Part shown: positions 35,893 to 47,310 of the stretch, piece by piece
How the letters are laid out: every line of letters begins with the position of its first letter
Numbering within the stretch: the stretch's first letter is position 1
From: Selaginella moellendorffii
Lineage: Eukaryota; Streptophyta; Lycopodiopsida; Selaginellales; Selaginellaceae
DNA length: 64,000 bases
Direction of reading: 5' to 3'
Assembly: GCF_000143415.4 (NCBI RefSeq)
Contig: NW_003314266.1
Location: 704,463 to 768,462 of the forward strand
Position numbers and translations under genes: made by a program
Notes under the pieces: generated by a model
What the model was told of the DNA's origin: nothing
The model's database searches: none
The model's input: the letters and a program-made list of their open reading frames with translations, nothing else

Positions 35893-38411
35893 TCACCGGA
35901 TGAAGCATTTGAGATGAGAGTGGTTGTGAGCGTGTGGGAGCTCACGTCCATCAGCGTCAACTAGCACATATGCTCCACCTCCAATGTGTCGCTGGACAAA
36001 GTAGGGGCAGGTCCAGCGTGGGGAGAACTTCGAAGGTGGCGTGAACTCCTTGAGTAAAACGAGATCACCATCCTCGAATGGTTCGGCAGACCGCTGGTGA
36101 TCGATGACTAGCTTGGTCTTCTGCTTGCCTCGAAGGAGATGTTCAGTCGTGGATTGTCACTGTTCTTCCAAGGCAAGAACCTCCAAGTCACGTGCATGAA
36201 GCTTGTCTTCATCGCTAAGCTACATCGCTGCTGCGTATCGAAGTGAAAGTGAGAGTGATGGCACCTAAATCTCCACTAGAAGTACGGCCTCTATCCCATA
36301 GACAAGGGAGAATGGGGTGGATATTTTGAAGGATGTCCGAAAGGCCCACAACACCGTAACCAACTGTTCGTGCCAACGCCTTGGGTGATCCTCCACAAGC
36401 TTTGAGATGACTGTCTTTAATATTTTGTTGCTGGACTCTACCTGGCCATTGAACTCTGGATAATAGCTGCTTCTTTTCACATGCTTGACCTGCAGTTGCT
36501 GGAGAAGATGCTGCATCACCTGTCCAAGGAAGCCGCTACCACGATCGGAAACCAAAACAGCAGGAACTCCAAATCGGTAAATGATGTACTCGTAGACAAA
36601 CTTTGCTGTAGACTGTTGATCTGCCTGTCGCAAAGGGGTGGCCTCGACCCATTTTGTGAAATAGTCCGTCGCCACAATGATGTATCGCTTTCCTTTTGAG
36701 CTCGATGGGTTGATCGGGCTAACGAAGTCAAGTCCCCACTAGAAAAAAAGGGACCCGGAGAAGTGATGAGCTGAAAAGGAAGACGTGGAACATGGCTCCG
36801 GGGGTTGAACCGTTGGCACTGCTCACATGCCTTTGCATAGGCCAAGCTGTCTTGGTGAATTCGAGGCCAAAAGTAGCCATGGCGCAAGAGGAGCTGTGCT
36901 GTAACCCGTCCCGAGAAATGCCCCGCACAAGAGTGGAAAGCGCGAAAGAGCTCAGGGACCTCATGTTCCCCCACACACCGCAACAAAACTTCCTGAGAAG
37001 TCCTCCTATAAAGGTGTCCGTCAAGAAGGCAAAACCCCCGTGCTCGGATCTCCAATGCCTTTTGTTGTATTGGTGAGGAATCTGCTGGGAATTGACCTGA
37101 ATCCAGGTACACTGCAACATCCTGTAATGCTGCTAGGATCACAAAGGAGGTAGCTTCAGCAACCAGGAACTCGCTTGGATCCATCACACGCTTCTGCCGC
37201 ATGTGAAAAGTTGGTTGGAACTCTTGGATGGTCACAATCCAAGATAAAGTACGAGGACTATGAACCGGTCGCTGTAAAAGAAAGGTCAGCACATTAAAAT
37301 AGACATGGAAATGGATACGGGCTCCAGCGAGAAAGTGACGGAATCGCTCCAAGATGTAAACAACAGCCACTACTTCTTTTTCCGCATCCACATATTTCTT
37401 TTAAGTCTCCTTGAATGAATGTGAGGCATAATATGTTGCATGTGGTGGCTTTCCAAGTTGTGAACATTGGCAAAGGCATACTCCAAAAGCCTCTGTACCC
37501 ATTGTGATATAAATGTCAAAAGGAAGTTGTCGTTCTGGTGGTTGGAGTACCGGGGCCGTGCGGAGTGACTGCTGTAGTGATTCAAAGGCTTGTTGTTGGG
37601 ACTCACCCCAGATAAATGGAACATTGTGTTGTAGCAAAGCTACCAGAGGCCGTGAACGTGTAGCATAGTTGTGGATGAAACGGCGAAAAAAACCCGTTTG
37701 CCCAAGGAAACTGCGAAGCTGCTTCAAGTTGGTTGGTGGGTTCCGATCCAGAATCTCCTGAGCCTTGGCTACCTGGGGTTTGATCCCATCCTGAGAGACA
37801 TCAAAGCCCAGTAACCGGCCTTCGGTTACCCCGAATTTACACTTTGCCGGGTTCAATGAAAACCTGTTGTGTCGGCAGCGAGTGAAAATCTGTTCCAAGT
37901 GCATAAGATGATCCTCAAAGGAGTCCGAGGTCATGCACAGATCATCCATATACACCCTCAAGGTGCCTCCAATCAAGTCGTGAAAGGCGTGGGTCATAAA
38001 GCGCTGAAAAGTAGCTCCGGCATTACACAAGCCGAATGGGAGGACGTTGAAAGCAAAGACGCCCCAAGGTGTCTGGAAGGCCGTAAGATCTCGATGATCC
38101 GGATGAATGAAGATCTGGTTGTACCCTGAAAAGCCATCCATGAAAGAGTAGTACCGGTGGCCAGCCATCTCATCCACAATCGCATCGATAAACGAAGTTG
38201 GAAAGTGATCTTTCGCAGTTGCCTTGTTCAAGTCTCGAAAGTCAACATAGAGGCGGAGTTTTCCATTTGCCTTGCATGCAGGGACGAGATTGGCCACCCA
38301 CTCTGAGCTCTCCAAAGACTAAATAAAGCCAGCTGCCAGAAGTCGCTCGATCTCCAACTTCATCTCTGAGTGAGCTGCCGGGTTGAAACGCTGCATTTTT
38401 TGACGGACTGG
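35893..38411 (-). pseudogene. RT, RNase H and integrase of the split Gypsy
   Basis: From 38411 downwards: PVRQKMQRFNPAAHSEMK, a TAG, SSEWVANLVPACK, YVDFRDLNKA, FMDGFSGYNQI, FGLCNAGATFQRFM, YMDDLCM (catalytic YMDD present), FLGQTGFFRRFI; an in-frame TAA after HSFKET; DAEKEVVAVVY and the RNase H tail; integrase zinc motif HSCAGHFSG...CEQCQRF; a shift at the T-run near 36747; then MATDYFTKWVEATP, VSDRGSGF, SSYYPEFNGQVESSN (DDE complete), and C-terminal FSPRWTCPYFVQRHIGGGAY ending in TGA. Not functional as it stands. Confidence 0.9.
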
Positions 38412-38415
38412 TTTG

Positions 38416-38439
38416 AAGCTCTATTTCGTTAAAGTGGGA
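38416..38439 (+). repeat. left terminal inverted repeat
   Basis: 24 bp, identical to the reverse complement of the right end. The next bases (TTTATTCAG) differ from those inside the right end. Confidence 0.93.
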
Positions 38440-38641
38440 TTTATTCAGTAAAATGGGACTAGGTACAAATTTTCAAGTATTTGAAAATGACGTGAAATTA
38501 TATGTTTTTTGTCCAGGGGCTAGACATATCTGGGGCATGGTGACTAGCGTGGTGACTTTGTGTCCAGACTGAGTCCATCTGGTTGTATAATAAATCTCAT
38601 TGTCAAGGTGAACAAGCCGAATCTGAAGCTAAAGAAGAGCG

Positions 38642-39974
38642 ATGGCATGCGCGCACACACTATTTGTTTGTTCATTGAGCGTGTGGTGAGCTTTCCAAGA
38701 TGAACGTCATTTCTATTAGCCAGACATATAACTTAATGGTGAGAACATTTAGATATTATTCAATGTTATCTTTTTCTAACGAATCTAATTGTGAAGGTGT
38801 AGCAAGAGGCATTGCTAGTCTGGAGAAGTCATTTAACTCATTTGACCCTTAGTGTATTTTCATGAAACTAAATAACATTCATATTATTAAGGAATTTCTC
38901 TAGTACCTTTTTTTTACGACATAGAGGCTTGCATTTCTTTCAAAGGTGATTTAGTAAAAGGCCTGAGGGCACATGCCATTCTATTTCTCAAACTGGTATT
39001 AAGATATACTAGTGCAAAGGGAAAAAGGTATTTGGTGATCAAGTAAATGGCATGAGGGCACACGCCATTATAAGCCTAAGTGCTAGTGGACACCTCCTTT
39101 TTGGTACTCTCAGCGGTACTATCATCCTTCTCCGGGTCAGTTGTTTTGCTTTGGATTGTTGTCTCTGACGTTACTGGGGCGTTCTCGATAGTTGTTAATG
39201 TTGCCGTTTGTTCAGAAAAATGATCACCTGGAGTATAGTACGGGGAGTTTGGAAGACTTATATATTCTACATCTTCACCTATCTCCTTCTCCGTCTCCTT
39301 TTCTGCCTCACTTACAGATTTTGTGCTTGCCATGAGAACGCTCTTCACCCTAAAATATGGAGTTCGTTGTGTTATAAAAGGAAACCAACACACACGCTGC
39401 AAGGGAATGATGGTACATAAAGCACGTAAGCCCACAATATGGGTTTATGTGCCATTAATATGGGCCACACGCCATATTATTAGATTTATGCACGTGTGAT
39501 TGGTAAATGCATATGTCACATCATCTTTGTTTTACCTCACACACTATATCAGGCCTAATGAACCATATCACATGTGCGCACATGCTATATATATGGAGAA
39601 GTATTATGCAAGGATAGAAAAATTCAATGCATGATTGTGGAGAGCAATGGCATGAAGCTACATGCTAAATAACATTTTAGAGAAAGAATTAAAATAAAAA
39701 CATGCAAACAGTACTGAGTGGACCAAGACTTAGAAGTGCACAATTGAATGAGGTATTTCTAATAAATATTTCACTCACCTCATATAGGAATGGCTACCAC
39801 TCTCAAATGGCGTATCGCCTCATGCCATTACCTCGCAATTTGTTATAACAATCTGATGAATTCATATTCGGCTTGTTCACCTTGAACTTTAAGTAAGATT
39901 TGCTAGAACAACTAAGAATTTATACTTGTTATTTGTATCATCTCACCTAGGAATGGCGTAAGGCCACATGCCAT
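38642..39974. repeat. 22-bp palindrome, copies 1-8
   Basis: Copies start at 38642, 38958, 39047, 39454, 39567, 39647, 39807 and 39953, each 22 bp. The pattern is half-site ATGGCATGNGG followed by its reverse complement, with C/T and A/G variation at CpG-like positions. The copy at 39454 has a ruined left half; the copy at 39047 is clean except for the centre. They sit in the spacer left of the transposase gene. Confidence 0.85.
39076..39333 (-). CDS. small Ser/Thr/Glu-rich hypothetical frame in the DNA transposon
   Basis: 86 codons from ATG 39333, starting MASTKSVSEAEKETEKEIGE and ending in a Thr/Ser-rich tail. No family recognised. It may be a last exon of a third gene or chance; there is no start context or splice evidence. 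Confidence 0.3.
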   Translation of the reverse strand: MASTKSVSEAEKETEKEIGEDVEYISLPNSPYYTPGDHFSEQTATLTTIENAPVTSETTIQSKTTDPEKDDSTAESTKKEVSTST

Positions 39975-40127
39975 CACGTCTCCTCTGATTTAGATTTGGA
40001 TTGTTCACCTTGAAATAAAATACATTAAAAACTTAGTAAAGGAATATTAATGTATCTCACCTTGAACCCGGGTTATGAATGCTCTTGCTGCATCTCTTGC
40101 ATGGTTTGGCAAGGTGATGGTGGCACT

Positions 40128-43105
40128 CTAGTTCCGCATCCAACCATGCACAACATTATCCACCGATATGCTCATGCTGGGATCCCTTGGATTCAGCACC
40201 CATCTCTTTTCTAGGCAATCCTTCGTATATCTGGAACTTGGCTTGAACCACTCCACAATTACATTGAAGGAGTTAGTTTCCGCGTCCTCCTCTACATCAG
40301 TGATGCAGCGCCCCACCCATATCATTTGTTTTTTATTACTGGGTCTGACAAGCACGACCATTCCTTTGCAGACCTGTACTGGATTGAATGCTGAATCCGG
40401 CTTCTTGTTCCTCGGCCCACAATAGTGATCCTCAACATCGTTATCTGTCACTGCATTTCCAGAGGACATTGTTCCGCTACTATCTGGTGCTCTGGGTTCT
40501 GGCCAAAAGGACTCTTCCAATTCTTCATATACAACCGGCCCATTTTGGATAGCAGATATAATCTTCTCCCAGTATTCGATCAAAGGCTTGCACCTCTGAA
40601 AATAGGATTCTCCACCAAACACCAACCCCCTCTTCCAGAAGGCAATATGCTGTCTAATCCCGGCCACTATACTTTCCTGGTCTTTGAGTCCATCCGGGTG
40701 CATCGGCCGTGGGGAACCCTGAGGAATCATAGGTTCCCCAGTTATGGGATCTCTCTTGAAGAGTTCAATGCCGTCCACTGGCAGCCACACTATGTCCCAT
40801 TCTCTCATTTTGTACCTCATCACTGGAGCACCGTCACGCATGCTGAAATGAAACTGAAGAGGCTTGGAGTGGCCAATCAGCGTTTCAGATCCGTCCCTGA
40901 TGTAGCATCTTACAAACCCCTTAAAGTCTGGAACCTCTGTCACAAGTGCAGCTTCAACAGTGCCTTTGATGCAATTTTGGAATTCATCGTAGAGTTGTGG
41001 GAGGGTGAGGACATTGGATCGCCGGAGGGACTCTGCCAGGTGACTGAACATGGCATCGACGTCTTCATGAGTGTGCCCAACCATGAGAAAGCCAAGTATA
41101 ACCGTTTCAAATATGCCTTTGGCAACAAGCATCGCCAAGTACGCGAAGACGTACATGTTTTTGTTCTCACTGCCAACATTGTCTGTTTGGAGCAGAAGAT
41201 GGGGTGGAAGGCCACATCGGCCGCAAGAACTTCCTTGAGATTCTGCTTCGTTTGGATGAGGCTGTGCATTCACCGGGTGACCAGCCTCGTCGGAATGGCA
41301 TGAGGCCTCACGTGATAACCCTACAATCTGACGGCCAACATATTCACTGGGATGGCATGGGGCCCCACGCGATACTGCAAGCCTTTGCTCCTCCTCCAGT
41401 TGAACCCTGTATGGGGTTCGATCGACAAGGGCCTTATGCAAGGGTTGGCCGTTCAGCTCAGTCTGCGCACTTTGCAGAGACCTTAAGTGTTTTGCTAGGG
41501 ACGCAATCATCATGTTTGCACCCCCGCCACCCCATAGAGGTACAAAGAAGTTCCCATAGTTCTGGGCACCATGCCCATGAGCGATTATGCCAAACAGAGA
41601 CACAGGCAGCTGCATGGATGAAGAGATTGCCTTGGGGGCAGGATTGAGTCAAGGTAAGCACGTCTTTTTCTGGTCCATTTTGTCGTGGATGATGCAGAGG
41701 TAAGAGTCAGGTCTCTCCATGGAGAGAATCCTGTTATGATAATATGCAGTCCTGCAGCTTCTCTGCTCGATGTTGTGGTCGAGCCGCCTTCTAACCAACG
41801 TCTCTCGCTCTTGAGCGTTGCAAGAATTCTTCGACAAAGCCATTTTGATACCAGTGCACTCGTCACACTTTGAAAAGCTGGAGTACTTTCCTATACTCAC
41901 ATCCCTGAACCTGTTGCTCCACAATCTACTAAATCTAGATTGGCTCAGCTTTCTGTAGCCATTACTCTGGAGTTCCCGATTCACATCTTCCAATATGGCC
42001 CCCTTGGTATACATGGAAGGGAGAACTCGTTGGGTGTCTCGTGTTCCATCTTCCAAGAGGCGGGTTTTATGTGGTTGCTGCTCGCTACATGTCTCGACAA
42101 ACCTCTTAAAGATTGCCTCTCCATATACAACATGACCCCTGGTTTTGTGCGTACCGTCATTGCCTGTTGAACCCTTTGTTCCTCGAACTCAGTTTTGATT
42201 CTGTAGAATGTGGTTCGAGGGACTCCATAAATGATTCTCCATGCCTTCATGCAGACCAAACCCCTCTGGAAGACCATGCCCCCCACCTGATGTTCTGAAG
42301 CATCAACAGATGACTGTAATGCCTCATACACAAAATTGCGAGCTGCCTTCTAGGACAATGTCTTGTATCTTGCTCTCTCCTCTTCAATAGCATCCCAATC
42401 AGCATGTTGACAGCACCTCCTCTTGCAACAAGCAACTGTCGAGACCATTCGAACCTCCATCACCATTTTTTGCCTTTTCGGTTCGTTGCTCAGATCCCTT
42501 TGGCTGCGCTTTAGGAAGGTGTACTTTCTTTTCCCATGAAGAGATGTTTTGTCATCAGTTGTAGTGGTGTTTGATTGTGAATCCTTCACATTCTCAAACA
42601 CTAAGTGCCTCAATTTCCACCGCACAATGCTTCCAATAGTCAGACTGTTTTCTTCTGTGTCAACAACCTCTAAAATCGCAACTCCAATATCATCCCAGCC
42701 CAATTCTTGATTAGCAACTGCATCTCTTGGATCGACAACTATGGCTAAGCCCTCAGCTACCACCTCCCCCTCGGGGTTGTTTAGAAACACCTTTGCCTGA
42801 ATCCATGTAACACGGTTCTTAAGATCCACGGAGGGAACATGCGTCGCACTTGCGCTGTCCCCAACATCTGCTTTCTTCTGAAGATTTTTCAAGGCAACAA
42901 CAACATTTACCCCGACGACCATCTCTCCTCATTCAATAGCGACTACATTCCCATCGAAGACAGTCTCTACTGATACAGCAGCATTGCCTTCCCCAGGCCT
43001 TTGACAGTGTATAACAAAGTTCCGATCCATAAACACAAGGGTCCCTTTTGCAACTCTCTTCCCACCATTCAAAATGTAAACCTTTTCCCCAACCCTGAAG
43101 GCCAT
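40128..43105 (-). pseudogene. transposase-like gene (RNase H-like, DUF7869-type) of the TIR element
   Basis: Probable DDE-type recombinase of this transposon (inference from position and fold motifs). From ATG 43105: a GEKVYILNGGKRVAKG repeat followed by GEVVAEGLAIVVDPRDAV, similar in style to small domains of plant Spm-type transposases; a Cys-rich ACCKRRCCQ site; FSKCDECTGIK; IIHDKMDQKKT (likely first acidic site); LLQTDNVGSENKNMY (second); GHTHEDVDAMF (third). The name DUF7869 is from memory. Damage: TGA after VVAIE (near 42930), TAG at 42350, a frame shift near 42110-42170, and TGA after KKTCLP (near 41633). Two of these are plausible CGA-to-TGA changes. Stop at 40128. Divergent from the plus-strand gene across a 2.7-kb spacer. 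Confidence 0.7.
41295..41373. repeat. 22-bp palindrome, copies 9-10, inside the transposase frame
   Basis: Copies at 41295 and 41352, exactly 57 bp (19 codons) apart and in the same codon phase, read on the minus strand as SRGAPCHP and SREASCHS. They lie between the first and second acidic motifs, in a stretch that looks like extra sequence in the domain. Confidence 0.85.
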
Positions 43106-43187
43106 TCTGAAAGTGCAGAAAAGAAGTTAAGACCATACAAAAAATGATTGGAGAATGGCCTAAATCATAACATACCAAACAACCTCA

Positions 43188-43583
43188 ATAGCATGAGGCC
43201 ACTTGCCATTATTCAAACATGCTATTGACACCCACGTGAAATTTCGCATTCACAAAATTGGCATGAGCCCTCATGCCATTAGTGGTACCACTAATGGCAT
43301 GAGGCCTCACGCTATCTTTGGCCCCTGCTAGCCTGTTGCTATATTCCTTTTGCCTTGCTGCAACTGTATATATTTTTGTGTGCGTGACTAGTCACCCATA
43401 TAAAAATATATACAGTTGCAGCAAGGCAAAAGGAATATGGCAATAGGCTAACAGGGGCCAAAGATGGCATGAGGCCTCATGCTATCTTGATATACACACA
43501 GCTGTAGGCAAGTAAAAACATACATGACAATACGCTAGCCATGAAATTGCAAGGGCCCAAGATGGCATGTGGCCTCATGCCAT
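43188..43583. repeat. 22-bp palindrome, copies 11-15
   Basis: Copies start at 43188, 43258, 43294, 43464 and 43562. The two at 43258 and 43294 flank a perfect palindrome centred on GGTACC (arm CCATTAGTGGT). The copy at 43562 is a near-perfect consensus. Confidence 0.9.
43294..43485. repeat. 192-bp foldback (MITE-like hairpin) capped by palindromes
   Basis: Arms of about 80 bp (43316-43395 and 43384-43463, overlapping at the symmetric centre GTGACTAGTCAC) match with roughly six differences, starting CTTTGGCCCCTG. A 22-bp palindrome closes each end. The transcript would form one long hairpin. Confidence 0.9.
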
Positions 43584-44143
43584 TTCTAAATGTGGTCCTA
43601 AGCCATTCCATGGTGAACATACCAGGAAGCACAAGTGCCGAATATCAAGAGGAAGCGGTAGCCACACCAAAGACAGTGCCGCTCGCAACACCGCAACTGC
43701 TCGTAGCGCCGCTCGCACAAACTGCCACTCGCATAAACTGCCGCTCGCAATGGCACTCACAATGCCGCAACCGCTCGTAGACGCATAAACCACAGCTCAC
43801 AACGCCGCTTACACAAGCAGCGCTCACTGCGCTCAGCGGAACCAAGAACACGGCGCACAAAAATGATAGACCTAGGAATGAGTTCGAGAATTCAAAAATA
43901 ACACACGCTTGAACGTCACATCAAATCCTTTGACAAACCAGATCTTATGATTCCTCTGACAAATTTCAAACTAAGTAGCTTCTAGACTTTGCTGTCGGAG
44001 GTTGAACTTTGTCACATCATGTCCTTGCCTCGATCCAGTTGTGCCATGTCAGTGATTCGAACTTTGCCATGCCATGTCAGCGATCCGCGTCAAAATTATT
44101 TGCCGTGTAAAGGAATAATTATGCTGTGTGTGTACGTCCATTT

Positions 44144-45091
44144 ATGGCAATATAAGGCCACACGCCATTCAAAGAATAATGCTAGTCGAGCATTTTTTGG
44201 TGCATTTTTGGGTTCAAAATTGCATGAGCCCACACGCTATAAAGTTTACCTGTACCAAAAATAGAAACAGCTTTATTTACTTGGGAATTTAAGTGGTTGA
44301 GGCATTTTTAAACTTACAAACACATGCCCTACTTACATTCCTTTGGTTGCTTAAAATTCAAAAATATTATAAACCTTTCTTTTTGCATTTTCAATGTTTT
44401 CAATTATGGTTTTTGATTTTCGCAGGACCAGCCTAGTAATCTATTTGCATCCCGTCATGTTTATAGCTAGCTTTCGTTTGTCCCCTTCGCTAGATACATC
44501 TGCTCGGCATCTACCTCTTACAGCATTTGCCCAGAAAGGGCATCTTTCTTCACGCAGCATTTGCCACATGTTTAGGGTTTAGGGTTTAGGGTTTAGCAAT
44601 TCAGTAGCTTGATAAACATGCAAATACAGAACTTGATGCAAAATCCTTTGATATGTCACAATGCCCCTAGGACCATAAACACATTTCAATAGAGAGGGTC
44701 CTTTCATTTCATAACTTCTTACGTAGATCTTGGTGAAACCAGAGTTAGTGAAGTTAGTTTTTTGTGATCCCGCATCTGATTGTGATGTCCCTTTGCAGTG
44801 TTGATGGAAAGATCAATGCACACCAAACTGTAAAATCTTGGAGCAAAATAACAGTCGGATCTATGGCAAATGCCCCTGAAACATTGTAAGGCTTGTGTGG
44901 TCTCATGTGGTGTCCGATCGAGATGCTTCTTTGCAGGGTCATCAAGAAAGACATTGTATACCATTCTGTAAAATCTAGTTGCGATCTAACGGTTGGATCT
45001 CCAGAAAACTCAAAAACTTCTCGCGCATGTCAGAATATTCTAGGAATATACTCCTATGTGCCCCTGAAAATGGCATGCGGCCCCACGCCAT
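44144..45091. repeat. 22-bp palindrome, copies 16-18, within a direct repeat
   Basis: Copies at 44144 (25 bp, three extra bases in the left half), 44219 and 45070. About 44144-44240 and 45070-45165 are diverged direct repeats sharing GAGCATTTTTTGGTGCATTT, so part of the pattern spread by segment duplication. Confidence 0.8.
44571..44596 (+). repeat. short plant telomere-type repeat
   Basis: Three full TTTAGGG units plus TTTAG in the transposon spacer. Too short to be a telomere relic with certainty. Confidence 0.8.
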
Positions 45092-45320
45092 TCAAGAGAT
45101 AACGCCAGATGACGCCGAGCATTTTTTGGTGCATTTTTTGGGATCAAAATTGCATGAGCACAAAATTACATTGTATACCATTCTTTATTTAGCTGAACAT
45201 CTGGCATTTTTGGAAATACAAGATGCTTTGGAATATCCAATCATGCATGGTATAAATATAGCGAGGGTATTAAATGATATCCCAATCATGATCTTTCTTT
45301 TGGATTTCGCGTGCATGCAG

Positions 45321-45430
45321 TCCGAGGAATGATGACGTTGCGGATTTCTTTTGGATTTCACGTGCATGCATGCGCGCGGCAACCCAGAAATTAATGGTGG
45401 CGCCCAAGTCCGAGGAATGATGACGTGGCG
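45321..45430 (+). promoter_or_regulatory. duplicated TGACGT-type promoter motif
   Basis: TCCGAGGAATGATGACGT followed by TGCGG (45321-45343) and GGCGG (45409-45431), 88 bp apart, about 420-520 bp upstream of the first codon of the plus-strand gene. TGACGT is a plant bZIP core. Role is inference. Confidence 0.4.
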
Positions 45431-45874
45431 GGATTACCAACCGTCGTGACATTTCGTGCGTGTGAGGTTAGGTTTTGCATTTTGCATCGTACTCGCGCTC
45501 GCATCGCGCTCCCACTCGCGATCACGCTCACATTCGCGCTCATCTACCTTCTCTACAGGTTTCTTGTGTGCATCGGCGTCCACTCGCGCTTGCATCACAC
45601 TCGCGCTCGTATCGCTCTCGTGTGCATCGGCGTCCACTTCAAGACACACCCAGTTTGTAACTTCGCCGCCAACTCCGCCGCCCACTCCGCCACCCACACG
45701 CAGCCCACTTGGCATCCCGGGAGATTTCAGCGCCACTCTCCAACTGTAAGTGGCAGAGTAGCCTTGCTGCTACGATCCGCTGCACACACAGTGCACATTC
45801 GCCAGCGAGTCCGGCCTCGATTGTTACGGCCTCCATTCGGCTTCAAATGGTAAGTCTTTTAGGCCAAGTAGAAA

Positions 45875-46033
45875 ATGGCATGAGGCCACATGCCATTTAG
45901 TAGCAACATTGGCATGCACCGATTGGGCTCTCGAGTGCAGTCCAGTTACAGATGGCGTGTAGCCTCACGCCATCTTAGGATGCAGCCTCAAGACATCTGA
46001 TGCAGTGGTGAATGGCGTGTGGCCTCACGTTAT
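45875..46033. repeat. 22-bp palindrome, copies 19-21, in intron 1
   Basis: Copies at 45875, 45952 and 46012 fill much of the 239-bp first intron (45850-46088), which separates the start codon from the rest of the gene. Confidence 0.9.
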
Positions 46034-47288
46034 TTCCAGCTGCTAGCTTTTCATCTGTCAGCTCTAATTGTTGTGCATTTCTGAACAGGCGAGGAATTGC
46101 GTTCTTCTTCCAGCCACTGTCAATGTGGATGCAGAGAAGGGGGAGGAGCTCACCAGTTGGACTTTCGGGATGGAAGGCGAGGATTTGAGGCTGTACAACA
46201 CAGATGGTGGGAGAAAAGAATGCATGGGGATCCTCATCCAAGTGACAGACACTCCATGCAGTTCCATGCAAGAATATGGACTGGCACTTGTGGTAGAGAC
46301 AGCGTCCGCCTTCAAGATCCACCTTGCACATCCTAGCGGCTTCCCGGAGGGGGGCAGCGGCTATGAGGAATTCCTAGAGGGAGCTAGGGAGAGGTTGTCC
46401 AGGAGGCCCACAATTTCAAAGACGCTGCGGGTCTATGAAGATCACATGGAATCCACGGACTTCACCTACGGCGATGTTCAAAAACTATATTCCAACATTG
46501 AGCCGTTGAGAGTGCCTCCAGTTCGCGAAGCGAAGGGGAAGGGGGTCGATCTAGAAACTACCCCGAAGCAGAAAAGGGTGGTCAAGCTCAAGCCGACGTC
46601 CGACTGTCCTGCTCCAAAAAAGAAGCTACTCGGTGATGCCATTGCCTCGGGTTCGAACACTACACCCACCAAAAAGAAGAGCCACAAAGAGCAGAAAGAG
46701 CAAGAAGAGGCAACAAAAATCGTCGCAGATAATAGTACTTGTTACTATTCCAACAAAGTATATACAATCGACGTGAGCCGTATCGACATCCAAAGCAAAT
46801 ACAACCACAGGCTAGTATCTGATGAGTGGGTGGAGAAACTGAAGCAGAAGATGCTGGCAAGTCCAGTAACACCCGACATCGCAGACGTGATCCCCTACTA
46901 CCGAACAATGAAGGGCGAGACGAGGTTTCCAGACTTGATCAATAGGAAGGTGTTGGACGATCAGAACATCCGGTTCTATGCTGTCTCCGGGCAGCATTCT
47001 AGCTTGGCGATGCAAGAGATAGTTGTGGATATTATGGTGGGCGAGGAGGTGAAGAAAGTCTTCAAGACAAGAGTTGTCCGCCTGATAAAAGGCAACTCGC
47101 CCCTCCGATCTATCATATACATCTCCCACGCGCAGAATGTCAAGCAAGAAACGTGCTACAAATCGGGTCTGCATGAGACATTGGCACGAACACGGAAGCT
47201 CTGGGTTCAACTGAAGAAGCCACAAAAACCAGGACAAGGACGTGCACTAGCAACTAGCGCCTGGCAGGTAAGCCTCGTTGCATGTGGC

Positions 47289-47310
47289 ATAGCATGTGGC
47301 CTCACGCCAT
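47289..47310. repeat. 22-bp palindrome, copy 22, in a 54-bp intron
   Basis: The intron 47268-47321 (GTAAGC...TTGCAG) holds the palindrome as its core. Length is a multiple of three without stops, so retention would not break the frame. Confidence 0.85.

Noticed and set aside
35415-35960. 181-codon minus-strand frame, Ser/Phe-rich
   Set aside because: Read-out of the purine-rich 3' region just after the integrase stop of the split Gypsy; no domain, and another frame there is the true integrase end.
40425-41303. 292-codon plus-strand frame opposite the transposase
   Set aside because: Antisense to the transposase-like gene, whose motifs and homology are clearly on the minus strand; no domain in the plus frame.
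45425-45853. 142-codon frame upstream of the ParB-like gene
   Set aside because: Rich in CTCGCGCTC-type simple repeats and open in several frames; more likely promoter/5' leader than coding.
38642-46033. CRISPR-like array of repeats
   Set aside because: Repeats are palindromic and similar in size, but spacing is irregular (about 60 to several thousand bp) and the DNA is eukaryotic.
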